Shown: piece by piece, positions 22,645 through 30,174 of the stretch
Layout: every line of letters begins with the position of its first letter
Position numbering within the stretch: position 1 is the first letter of the stretch
Source: CAYHVK01 sp964360255
Lineage (GTDB): Bacteria; Bdellovibrionota; Bdellovibrionia; Bdellovibrionales; UBA1609
NCBI GenBank assembly: GCA_964360255.1
Contig: CAYHVK010000025.1
Coordinates: 1-32,475, forward strand
DNA length: 32,475 nucleotides
Direction of reading: 5' to 3'
The notes under the pieces: model-generated
The model's input: the letters and a program-made list of their open reading frames with translations, nothing else
What the model was told of the DNA's origin: nothing
The model's database searches: none
Translations under genes and position numbers: made by a program

Positions 22645-24214
22645 ATTCTCTGTAAGTGAGATGATCTTTTTCGTATTGAGAATCAAGAGGCTTTAATGAC
22701 TCAGTGGCAGGACCTTCAATCACTTTCCCCTCACTAGTAAAACGTGAGCCGTGACATGGGCAGTCCCACGATTTTTCGACTGCATTCCAAGCCACGATTC
22801 CGCCCAAATGCGGACAAACAGCAGAGCACATTTTAATTTCACCATAGCCAGTTTTATACGCCGCGATTTTCTTAAGCCCATCAGCAATAATGATACCCTC
22901 ATTCAGAGACAATTCTTCAAGAGCCGCAAACGATTCTCCCGTGAACCAATCTTTATACTGAAGTGCTACATTGGCATTCTCTTTAATAAACTCACCGACA
23001 GCGTGAAGATTAATTCGAGCAGGGCTATAAAGATCAGCCCAAGCATTTTGTCTTCCCGCAATCAAGTCTGTAATTATCATGGCTCCGATTGTACCATTTG
23101 TAAGTCCATTACCAGAGTCACCAGAAATAATATAAACATTAGTACCGCCGGGATTTCTACCCATAAAACCTATACCATCCGTTGTTTCCATCACCTGCCC
23201 TGACCAACGATAAAGCACATCTGGCCCTACCGGAAAATGAACCTGAGCCCATTTCACTAGTCTATCGAAGGCTTTTTCAGGATGCTGATTTTGCCCGGTC
23301 TTATGATCTTCACCCCCCACGATTAAAACATCATGGCGGGAATTTTCTTGGGCAATTCTCACATAGTGATAAGGGTCTTCGGTATCCCAGAATAAGGCCT
23401 TCTGAATTGTATCTTTAGGTAAAAGCAAGCCCACCACATAAGTGCGATAGGGAGCTTGTTTAGTATGAATGGTCACTAGATTATTAATCGGGCTGTTGGT
23501 CGCTACAACTATGCTTTGGGCCGTTACGGTAAACCCATCTTGAGTCACAATTTGCGGAGTCTCTCCGTCTTCAACTTTTACAACCTGAGTATGAGTGTAA
23601 ATATAAGCCCCTTCTCGCAAAAGCACTTCACTCAAGCCCTTTAAATATTTAAGTGGATGAAAGGCCAATTGATCAGGAAAGCAAAGCGATGTGCCCGTGA
23701 GAGTCGATCGAATAGGAGCTTGATCGACAAAATGTGTATTTGTTAGCCCGGCTGAATGTGCTGCGGCCAATTCTTTATCAAAATATTCTAGTTTGGATTG
23801 GCTCGCTTCATTTCCGGACTGAAAAAGATAACCGCTAACAGTTTCGATATCACAATTGATATTTTCTTCTTCTGCAATAGATTTAATCTTTTTAATCGCC
23901 GCTGTGTGACTTTCAGCTATTAAAGCGGTCTTCTTTTTTCCATGCATATTTTCGAGCTCGAAGTAGCGATGACCCAAAACATTTGAAACATGAGCTGACG
24001 TTTTGGCCGTTTGACCTGAAGCAATCCCACCGTGCTCTACGATGCAAACTTTTTTTCCCTCTTTCATTAATAAGTAAGCGGCAGTAAGGCCACTTATGCC
24101 AGCACCGACAATACAAATATCAACTTCAATATCAGTCGCCAGAGATTGGCTTCTCGGCATTTCAATTCCGGGCATCCATGAAGAGTATGTTTCACTTCCT
24201 TGAGGCAATGTCAT
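22643..24214 (-). CDS. FAD-dependent oxidoreductase with C-terminal Rieske [2Fe-2S] domain (YhfW-like)
   Basis: 523 residues. Dinucleotide motif GAGISG at 37-42 and the DAO-type SGQTAKTSAHVS, FPDQLAFHPLKYLKGL and SGDSGNGLTNGTIGA show an amine/amino-acid oxidase-like FAD domain. Residues ~430-523 form a Rieske domain with both cluster motifs intact: CPH at 467-469 and CPCH at 485-488. This fusion is known from B. subtilis YhfW; its substrate is not established. AAGGAG lies just before the ATG. It has its own unit: terminator behind, and a structured leader with a second terminator directly in front (24236-24420), so expression is probably controlled by attenuation. Confidence 0.92.
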   Translation of the reverse strand: MTLPQGSETYSSWMPGIEMPRSQSLATDIEVDICIVGAGISGLTAAYLLMKEGKKVCIVEHGGIASGQTAKTSAHVSNVLGHRYFELENMHGKKKTALIAESHTAAIKKIKSIAEEENINCDIETVSGYLFQSGNEASQSKLEYFDKELAAAHSAGLTNTHFVDQAPIRSTLTGTSLCFPDQLAFHPLKYLKGLSEVLLREGAYIYTHTQVVKVEDGETPQIVTQDGFTVTAQSIVVATNSPINNLVTIHTKQAPYRTYVVGLLLPKDTIQKALFWDTEDPYHYVRIAQENSRHDVLIVGGEDHKTGQNQHPEKAFDRLVKWAQVHFPVGPDVLYRWSGQVMETTDGIGFMGRNPGGTNVYIISGDSGNGLTNGTIGAMIITDLIAGRQNAWADLYSPARINLHAVGEFIKENANVALQYKDWFTGESFAALEELSLNEGIIIADGLKKIAAYKTGYGEIKMCSAVCPHLGGIVAWNAVEKSWDCPCHGSRFTSEGKVIEGPATESLKPLDSQYEKDHLTYRE

Positions 24215-24235
24215 AAAAACTCCTTGGTCTTTGGC

Positions 24236-24265
24236 AAAAAAAAAGCCGTTACACGAGGTAACGGC
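24236..24265 (-). terminator. Leader terminator in front of the FAD-Rieske gene
   Basis: Read leftward, GCCGTTAC pairs perfectly with GTAACGGC over a 5-base loop (24265-24245) and is followed by nine Ts (24244-24236). It ends about 10 bases before the ribosome-binding site of the oxidoreductase, an attenuator position, since no other leftward gene lies upstream. Confidence 0.9.
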
Positions 24266-24305
24266 CTATTCATGGGATATCGTTGACCAGAAACATAAAG
24301 CTTAT

Positions 24306-24420
24306 AGTAACTGCTCCCATTACTTCGAATATATGTGATTGGCTTTCGCTTTTCACTATTTCAAAGATACAATTAGATATTGCAAGGGGCTTGCCACGAC
24401 CATCTACAAAAGAATCACAT
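24306..24420 (-). promoter_or_regulatory. Candidate structured leader RNA (riboswitch-like) of the FAD-Rieske gene
   Basis: On the - strand, ATGTGATT (24420-24413) pairs with AATCACAT (24340-24333), closing a domain. Inside it, TAGAT (24406-24402) pairs with ATCTA (24378-24374) around GCAAG-CCC-CTTGC (24394-24382). Downstream AGTAA...TTACT (24324-24306) forms another hairpin whose GTTAC could instead pair with GTAAC of the terminator, giving an antiterminator. No known riboswitch consensus is recognised. The rest of this gap (24421-24525) holds only presumed promoters. Confidence 0.5.
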
Positions 24421-24521
24421 TTCATTCATAAAACTGATTTTTAAGTCCCAAAAAGCTACAGTTTCTGCACCTTTTCGCCCACTGAAGTCCTTGTGTTTTA
24501 AAATTAATTTCTGCAAAATGT

Positions 24522-24540
24522 CCGCATGAATTTTATGCGG
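24522..24540 (+). promoter_or_regulatory. Hairpin over the kinase start codon, with a 3-codon upstream frame
   Basis: CCGCAT (24522-24527) pairs with ATGCGG (24535-24540), enclosing the ATG at 24526. An ATG at 24518 opens a three-codon frame (Met-Ser-Ala) whose TGA overlaps that start as ATGA. No ribosome-binding site is visible. Confidence 0.35.
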
Positions 24541-26541
24541 TTATCCAGGTTGACAGGTTGGTGGCGAGATCTATCGGTCTCGAAGAAGCTCTATTCTGTT
24601 GTTGGACTCATGGCCGTTCTCATAGCAACTGAACTTATCGTGTTAATTCTTGCTATGGATGTTTTGTCAGCCGTACGCGGCTTTGTAGCCGGTGAAGGAC
24701 TCTGGTCAAAAGCACAAAAAAACGCTATTCTTGAAATCCAAAATTACGTTATTTTCAAAGACCAGAAGCATCTTGATAATTTTCAAAATTACTTAAAAAT
24801 TTCATATGGCGATCGTCAGGCTCGGCTAGAAATGGCCAAAAAAGATATGGATTTAGCTCTTGTGACCGCTGGCTTCCTTCAAGGAGGCAATCATCCTCAA
24901 GATATTCCAGGAATGATTAGCCTGATTCGTCGTTTTCATAAAGTAGACCACCTAGCCGCTGCATTAGAAGCCTGGACTGCAGCTGATGCACTAATGGAAA
25001 GTTTCGTTAGCTATGCCGATCAAATTCATACAATTGTTAGTCATACGGACGACACCCAGAATATTTCTCAACAAAAAACTTTTCTTACTGAAATTAATAA
25101 GATTAATGCCGAGCTAACCCGACTTGAGGACTTGTTTTCATATAAACTTGGCGAGGCTTCAAGATGGCTTGAAGGCACCCTACTTCTTATTTTACTTTTA
25201 GTTGTTCTTACAATCGAAAGCACAGGGCTTTTCTTAACTTTCAGGTTCAGCCAAAATCTTTCTAGTTATCTGACCGAATTGAATTTAGCCGCCACAAAAA
25301 TCGGTCAAGGAGACTTTGCTCACCGAGTTCCGGTGCGCTCGAAGGACGATCTCGGCCAATTAGCTGGCTCCCTCAATCAAATGACTAACGCTCTTCAAGA
25401 AATGACCGGAGAGCGAAATCAAGCAGAAGAAGCCAATCAGATTAAAAGTTTGTTTTTAGCTAATATGAGTCATGAAATTCGTACACCCATCGGTGCAATT
25501 TTAGGATTTATTGAATTATTAAGAGAGCCTGACATTGGCGATAAAGAGAAAAGACAATACTTGGATATTATTTCGCGCACTGGCGAAGCTCTAGTTACAA
25601 TTATCAATGATATTTTGGATATTTCTAAAGTTGAAGCCGGAAAACTCGAAATTAGCGCTGAAGCATTTTCATTAAAACAACTATTAAAAGATCTTCACCT
25701 CCTTTTGAAATTAAGAAGTGATGACAAAGGAATTCACCTTAATTTTATAGCAAAAGATGCTGTTCCTGAATTTATTCGCACAGACCCATTACGCTTGAGA
25801 CAAATTTTATTAAATATTATTGGTAATGCTATTAAGTTTACCCGAGTGGGCAGTGTGGATGTGACTTATTGGGTGACCGATCACTATTTACACTTCGCAG
25901 TTAAAGACTCTGGCCCTGGTATTCCGCCCGAGGTTCAGAATCGTCTCTTCACACCCTTTACTCAGGGTGATCTCTCAATCCGCAAAGCTCATGGCGGAAC
26001 CGGATTAGGCTTAACTCTCTCTCGCAAATTGGCTCGCCTCTTAAACGGTGATGTACGTTTAGAAGAAAGCCGTGTTGGGTTCGGCTCCACTTTTCTAGTG
26101 AGAGTGGCCATTGAGCCCGCTACGGCCTCGAACAAACCTGCACAAGCACGCCCGAATACAGAGAATCCACTTCATGGCCTTCGGATTCTGCTAGTTGAAG
26201 ATGCCCCTGAAAATCAAATTCTGGTGAGTCACTTGCTGACTCGTAGCGGGGCTACGGTACAAATCGCCCAGAATGGGCAAGAAGCCCTTGATCGAATAGC
26301 TCAAGATAGTTTTGAAGTTATTTTAATGGATATGCAAATGCCTATTCTTGATGGCTATTCAGCAACCGTTAAATTAAGAACTCAAGGGTATACAAAGCCA
26401 ATTATAGCTCTTACTGCTCATGCTATGAAAGACGATATCAATCGCTGTTATGAGGCCGGCTGTAATGATGTGCTGACCAAACCTGTCAAACGCCATACGC
26501 TTGTCGAATCTATACTGCAAAACACAAGAATTTCTAAATGA
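24526..26541 (+). CDS. Hybrid sensor histidine kinase
   Basis: 671 residues, membrane-bound. Order: transmembrane helix ~22-44; periplasmic helical sensor ~45-225 of no recognised type; second transmembrane helix ~228-250; HAMP linker ~255-305 (GQGDFAHRVPVRSKDDLGQLAGSLNQM); HisKA with phospho-acceptor His316 in MSHEIRTPIG; HATPase_c with N box NIIGNAIKFT, G1 DSGPGIP, F box FTPFTQGD and G2 GGTGLGL; receiver domain ~555-671 with phospho-acceptor Asp602 in LMDMQMP and Lys in TKPVKR. No separate response regulator lies nearby, so output must go through another protein, perhaps a phosphotransfer protein. The start is uncertain; see the hairpin at 24522. Confidence 0.95.
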   Translation: MNFMRLSRLTGWWRDLSVSKKLYSVVGLMAVLIATELIVLILAMDVLSAVRGFVAGEGLWSKAQKNAILEIQNYVIFKDQKHLDNFQNYLKISYGDRQARLEMAKKDMDLALVTAGFLQGGNHPQDIPGMISLIRRFHKVDHLAAALEAWTAADALMESFVSYADQIHTIVSHTDDTQNISQQKTFLTEINKINAELTRLEDLFSYKLGEASRWLEGTLLLILLLVVLTIESTGLFLTFRFSQNLSSYLTELNLAATKIGQGDFAHRVPVRSKDDLGQLAGSLNQMTNALQEMTGERNQAEEANQIKSLFLANMSHEIRTPIGAILGFIELLREPDIGDKEKRQYLDIISRTGEALVTIINDILDISKVEAGKLEISAEAFSLKQLLKDLHLLLKLRSDDKGIHLNFIAKDAVPEFIRTDPLRLRQILLNIIGNAIKFTRVGSVDVTYWVTDHYLHFAVKDSGPGIPPEVQNRLFTPFTQGDLSIRKAHGGTGLGLTLSRKLARLLNGDVRLEESRVGFGSTFLVRVAIEPATASNKPAQARPNTENPLHGLRILLVEDAPENQILVSHLLTRSGATVQIAQNGQEALDRIAQDSFEVILMDMQMPILDGYSATVKLRTQGYTKPIIALTAHAMKDDINRCYEAGCNDVLTKPVKRHTLVESILQNTRISK

Positions 26542-26550
26542 AGTGATTGG

Positions 26551-27303
26551 TTAGTACGCATAAGAAAAGGCGCTTGGGCCAACAACTTGCCAGCCACCAT
26601 TACCATCGCACGAATTTGTCATCGCCGAGGCCGGACGCATCATAAACACCATAGCGATTTGAGTGCGTGGGCCTTGAAAATATTGAATATCAATTTTCTT
26701 TTTCTCACCGCTACCGAACGCGATTTTTGCTGAACATTTATATCTCGGAGAGTGCGTTCCATCATCAATCATAATTATTTTATCGTTGAAAGAAACTTTC
26801 ATCCCATCATCTGCCAGCATTGCAAATTGATATTCACCAGCCGGTAAAGAAATATAGCCGTCTAGATCTAAAGAGAACCACTCATGAAGAGTATTTCCGT
26901 TCAGATCTTTAACAAAGCTACCATCGGCTTGAGCAAAACCTTGATCCCAATTTTGTGTTGGAGCGTTCACTTCTGACATTAAAATTAATTTATTCACTCG
27001 CGTTCCATACACGATGTAATCTTCAAGAAGTGCATTATTTAGGTTTCCGTTAAAAATCGAAGCTTGGTTGGCCGAGAGATAATATAAGCTTCCAACTAAT
27101 CCCGCTTTAGAATTCAAATCACACTGTGCTGATGGGTCTAATGGATTACAGAGAACATCATCTTCATTGAAGCCCAGCTCGCTAAGAGTTTCCGCATCTG
27201 TAAAGGCCATATCATTACCACAGTTTTGAAATCCAAAAAGTATGATCGTAGTCATGAAGATAATGGAAGTAGGTCTCCAAAATAAGCGGATCTTCTTGAG
27301 CAT
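26551..27303 (-). CDS. Lipoprotein with PA14-like domain
   Basis: 250 residues from the ATG of MLKKIRLFW, chosen because GAGGT lies six bases upstream. After a hydrophobic stretch the sequence LFGFQNCGND holds a cysteine in a non-standard lipobox (FQNC), a form I associate with Bdellovibrio lipoproteins. Residues ~65-225 resemble a PA14/GLEYA beta-barrel: GLVGSLYYLSANQ, the acceptor-like LHEWFSLDLDGYISLPAGEYQFAMLADDGMKVSFNDKIIMIDDG, and IDIQYFQGPR. The DDG pair in AMLADDG is the usual ligand/Ca2+ position of such lectin-type domains, so sugar binding at the cell surface is likely. It converges on the kinase gene with a 9-base gap. Confidence 0.85.
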   Translation of the reverse strand: MLKKIRLFWRPTSIIFMTTIILFGFQNCGNDMAFTDAETLSELGFNEDDVLCNPLDPSAQCDLNSKAGLVGSLYYLSANQASIFNGNLNNALLEDYIVYGTRVNKLILMSEVNAPTQNWDQGFAQADGSFVKDLNGNTLHEWFSLDLDGYISLPAGEYQFAMLADDGMKVSFNDKIIMIDDGTHSPRYKCSAKIAFGSGEKKKIDIQYFQGPRTQIAMVFMMRPASAMTNSCDGNGGWQVVGPSAFSYAY

Positions 27304-27348
27304 AAATAGACCTCTTTTCTGATACACTTATCGACGTATTATGGTACA

Positions 27349-27403
27349 GGCTAAAGCCTTATATGCGTCTCAATTTGAGACAACTCATGCTCTATATGCA
27401 TCT
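27349..27403. promoter_or_regulatory. Cluster of palindromes and direct repeats between divergent genes
   Basis: GGCTAAAGCC (27349-27358), GTCTCAATTTGAGAC (27367-27381, perfect 6-3-6) and the near-identical direct repeats TATATGCGTCT (27360-27370) and TATATGCATCT (27393-27403) lie together in the 206-base gap between two divergent genes for exported proteins. Looks like an operator region for one or both. Confidence 0.45.
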
Positions 27404-27509
27404 TAAAGTTTATTAGCTAAAGCATAGACAGCTGGTTAATTATTTTACGCAAAACCTCTCTCAAAACTTATATAGAGCCACTATTCAGGCGCTTTTCTTG
27501 CTCTAAATA

Positions 27510-28001
27510 ATGAATATGAAAGTCTTTTTTAGCTGTTTTTTAATTATCATAGGGTGCAACGCTCGCGCTCAGACTTTTGCTTCTACTACTGAAGCCGACA
27601 CCACTGTCTGCTTGACCTGCGCCAATTCTACAGGATTTATTCCGATGAGCTCAGAACAGCTCAGACAATTAGATCAAGTTATGTCAGGACAAAAAAAACA
27701 AGAACCGATCGTATTTGATTTATTTACTACCAAAAACCCATCACAGCTCACAGTTGTGCCCAAAGAAACAACACAAGAGAAAAACAACCGAGTCTATCGT
27801 CCACCCCTCAGAAATAATGCTTCTGCTACCGAAACTAATAATCCAAAAAAACTAGAGCTTATGTATGTTCTTGACCCTGCCGAAAGCTCTATTCTTAATT
27901 TTGGTCTAAACCGCAATAATGAAACAAATGATCCATCGACAATTACCAAGCAGAAAAAAAATCGTAAAATTCTTGGTTTAAAATATCGAAAAAAATTCTA
28001 A
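27510..28001 (+). CDS. Small exported protein, possible lipoprotein, unknown function
   Basis: 163 residues. The N-terminus MNMKVFFSCFLIIIGCNARAQT is hydrophobic with two possible processing sites: IIGC as lipobox, or cleavage after ARA. The mature part is polar and Asn/Thr/Lys-rich with a CLTC pair (TTVCLTCANS), a VYRPPL segment and a basic end (KQKKNRKILGLKYRKKF). No ribosome-binding site is obvious, and a second in-frame ATG lies two codons on. It overlaps the convergent pseudouridine synthase by four bases. No family recognised. Confidence 0.65.
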   Translation: MNMKVFFSCFLIIIGCNARAQTFASTTEADTTVCLTCANSTGFIPMSSEQLRQLDQVMSGQKKQEPIVFDLFTTKNPSQLTVVPKETTQEKNNRVYRPPLRNNASATETNNPKKLELMYVLDPAESSILNFGLNRNNETNDPSTITKQKKNRKILGLKYRKKF

Positions 28002-28918
28002 CTCTGTTGAGTGAATTGATTCTGCCAGATAAAATCTTCAAGACGAAATTTAAAATCTCCCGGAAAGCTCAGTTCATGGCTTTGCAATGCAATTTTATCC
28101 TGACCTTTCGGTGGAGCATAAGCACTGCCATAATGAAGATCTCCCAATATAGGATAACCTTCAAAACTCAATTGCGAGCGAATTTGATGGGTTCGGCCCG
28201 TAAGAAGCTGAATATAGAATTCAATACATTGATCATGAGTTTGAGATTTAAGAATTTGCAACTCACATTTCAATCCGCCCACAGTGATTTCGCGGCTGAT
28301 CTTTTTCGGAGCCTTTAAACTCGGTTCCATATAATGCACCCAATGAGCTGGAAAAACTGAATCCGCACGACCATTCTCACTCACTGCGCGATAAATTTTC
28401 TTGATCTTACCATCGCGCAAATAAGCATTATATTTCTTCTGAAATTCCAAAGTCTTCGCGTAAACGATAAGCCCTGAAGTTGGAATATCTAAACGAGTGG
28501 TCACTTTTAAATCCAGATCGCATTTTTCTTTAAACATATAAATCAAGTTCTCGCGGTAGTTATCGACGAGGGCATGAACAGGAATTCCTGGTGGCTTATT
28601 AATGAGTACAAAATCATCATTTTCAAACACCAAAAATTGAGACGGATTTTCAATCGGCATAACATAACGTCGAGCCGACCCATGCACACGCAGGTAATCG
28701 CCTTTTTTAAGCAGCTGATCAGGTTCACCTAGAAAACGATCGTGATTAATATAAACAGAACCTAGCCAAATCAAAATTTGAGCCTTTGATAGCTCTAGCT
28801 TTAGATGGTCCGTCAAAACATCGATAAGTTTTGCCGAGTTCTCTACCATAAAATGATGCACGCCGTATTCACGGCCTCGCTCAGCTAAAAAACTGTCTTG
28901 AGATTTGCTGTTTACCAC
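27998..28918 (-). CDS. RluA-family pseudouridine synthase
   Basis: Converts uridine to pseudouridine in rRNA or tRNA. N-terminal S4-type RNA-binding segment (LIDVLTDHLKLELSKAQILIWLGSVYINH), then the catalytic domain with FVLINKPPGIPVH, the catalytic Asp in RLDIPTSGLIVYAKT, LTGRTHQIRSQLSFEGYPILGDLHYG. The frame is open to 28987, but that part would overlap the divergent UPF0270 gene. I use the GTG at 28918; the ATG at 28849 is another candidate and neither has a good ribosome-binding site. Target site cannot be told from the sequence. Confidence 0.88.
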   Translation of the reverse strand: MVNSKSQDSFLAERGREYGVHHFMVENSAKLIDVLTDHLKLELSKAQILIWLGSVYINHDRFLGEPDQLLKKGDYLRVHGSARRYVMPIENPSQFLVFENDDFVLINKPPGIPVHALVDNYRENLIYMFKEKCDLDLKVTTRLDIPTSGLIVYAKTLEFQKKYNAYLRDGKIKKIYRAVSENGRADSVFPAHWVHYMEPSLKAPKKISREITVGGLKCELQILKSQTHDQCIEFYIQLLTGRTHQIRSQLSFEGYPILGDLHYGSAYAPPKGQDKIALQSHELSFPGDFKFRLEDFIWQNQFTQQS

Positions 28919-28951
28919 CGATTCGTTATACTTCAAAAAATGGAATCCAAC

Positions 28952-29188
28952 ATGAATTTTGTAGTTATAGTGCCACAACAGCTTCAAGAAGAGACTCTTC
29001 TTGCGGTCATTACTTCTTTTATTCTACGTGAAGGTACAGATTACGGATCAAACGAAGTCCAGCTCGAGACTAAACAAGCACAAATCAAGAAACAGATAGC
29101 AAAAGAACAGATCAAAATCGTATTTGATCCCAGCACTGAGTCTCTAACGCTACTGACTTTACAAGACTTTAAAAAACTTAATATATAA
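28952..29188 (+). CDS. UPF0270 (YheU-like) family protein
   Basis: About 78 residues from MNFVVIVPQQLQEETLLAVI. The core ITSFILREGTDYGSNEVQLETKQAQIKKQI matches E. coli YheU (SFVLREGTDYGEHE...). It is a small cytoplasmic protein of unknown function. The start is set by alignment to the family; GGA lies about eight bases upstream, and an ATG four codons earlier (28940) is also possible. It is divergent from the pseudouridine synthase with a 33-base gap and converges on galE with one base between stops. Confidence 0.85.
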   Translation: MNFVVIVPQQLQEETLLAVITSFILREGTDYGSNEVQLETKQAQIKKQIAKEQIKIVFDPSTESLTLLTLQDFKKLNI

Positions 29189-29189
29189 T

Positions 29190-30164
29190 TTATAAAAGTG
29201 ACTTTTCCCAAAGATAAGCCGTTCGGCAAATAGCCTCGAGATCATCGAACCGCGGAACCCATCCCAGTATTTGCCTAGCTTTAGAAGTATCCGCCACGAG
29301 GCGATCTGTATCTCCGAGACGGCGTCCGACTATACGACGCTCGAACTTTCGGCCACTCACTTTTTCCATGGCTTCAATCACTTCAAGCACCGTGGTGCCC
29401 TGACCATATCCACAGTTGATAAATTCCGCGCTATGATTTTCTTTGATATATTGAAGCGCTAATACATGGGCCTCAACTAAATCTTCCACATGAATGTAGT
29501 CTCGAATAGCTGTGCCATCACTGGTCTGATAATCATCACCATAAATCTCAATATATTTTCTTTTTCCTACTGCTAGTTCAGCTGCCACTTTAATTAAGTG
29601 TGTGGATTTTTTTGTTTTTTGACCCAACTGGCTATCTAAGCAAGCTCCGGCCACATTAAAATATCGAAGTGCTATAAAGCTCAATTGTTCAAACTCATGC
29701 AGCTTCTGCAAAAGTTGCTCAGTGAGCTGCTTTGATTCGCCATAAGGACTTATTGGCCTCAGTGGCGATGACTCTTTAATAGAAAGCGCATCTGTTGGAG
29801 CGTACACTGTCGCCGTTGAAGAGAAAATAAAGCGCTTCACTCCAGCTGCGATGGCCGTCTTCAGTAAGATCTCACTCCCACCGAAGTTATTATGGAAATA
29901 ACCTTCAGGATTCTCTACAGACTCAGAGACTATAGTTTTTGCGGCGAAATGAAGAATGGATTCAATCTTGTGATTCCGAAATAATTTTTCTAGTGTCAGA
30001 GAATCACAAATATCGGCGCGCATGAATATGCAGCCCTTCGGCAAGGACTCACGAAAACCCGTAGATAGATTATCAAGGGCTACAACGTTATATCCTAAAC
30101 TCATAAGCCTACGAGTTGCGAAAGATCCGATGTAACCTGCCGCCCCCGTAATTAATATGGTCAT
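29190..30164 (-). CDS. galE: UDP-glucose 4-epimerase
   Basis: Interconverts UDP-glucose and UDP-galactose (or the N-acetyl forms) in the cytoplasm; 324 residues, standard. Extended SDR fold: NAD-binding GAAGYIG at 7-13, Ser/Thr in SSTATVY, catalytic Tyr141 and Lys145 in SPYGESK, and the GalE signatures RYFNVAGA and DGTAIRDYIHVEDL. It lies 10 bases after the dehydratase gene, third in the leftward polysaccharide operon, so it most likely supplies galactose-type donors for surface glycan. Confidence 0.94.
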   Translation of the reverse strand: MTILITGAAGYIGSFATRRLMSLGYNVVALDNLSTGFRESLPKGCIFMRADICDSLTLEKLFRNHKIESILHFAAKTIVSESVENPEGYFHNNFGGSEILLKTAIAAGVKRFIFSSTATVYAPTDALSIKESSPLRPISPYGESKQLTEQLLQKLHEFEQLSFIALRYFNVAGACLDSQLGQKTKKSTHLIKVAAELAVGKRKYIEIYGDDYQTSDGTAIRDYIHVEDLVEAHVLALQYIKENHSAEFINCGYGQGTTVLEVIEAMEKVSGRKFERRIVGRRLGDTDRLVADTSKARQILGWVPRFDDLEAICRTAYLWEKSLL

Positions 30165-30174
30165 TTAGAAAACC

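Noticed and set aside
24306..24420. Assignment to a known riboswitch class (c-di-GMP, TPP, cobalamin, FMN, glycine, preQ1)
   Set aside because: The invariant core motifs of these classes are not present.
28919..28987. Upstream extension of the pseudouridine synthase (MKLLWHYNYK...)
   Set aside because: It would overlap the start of the divergent UPF0270 gene, and the added residues do not resemble the family N-terminus.
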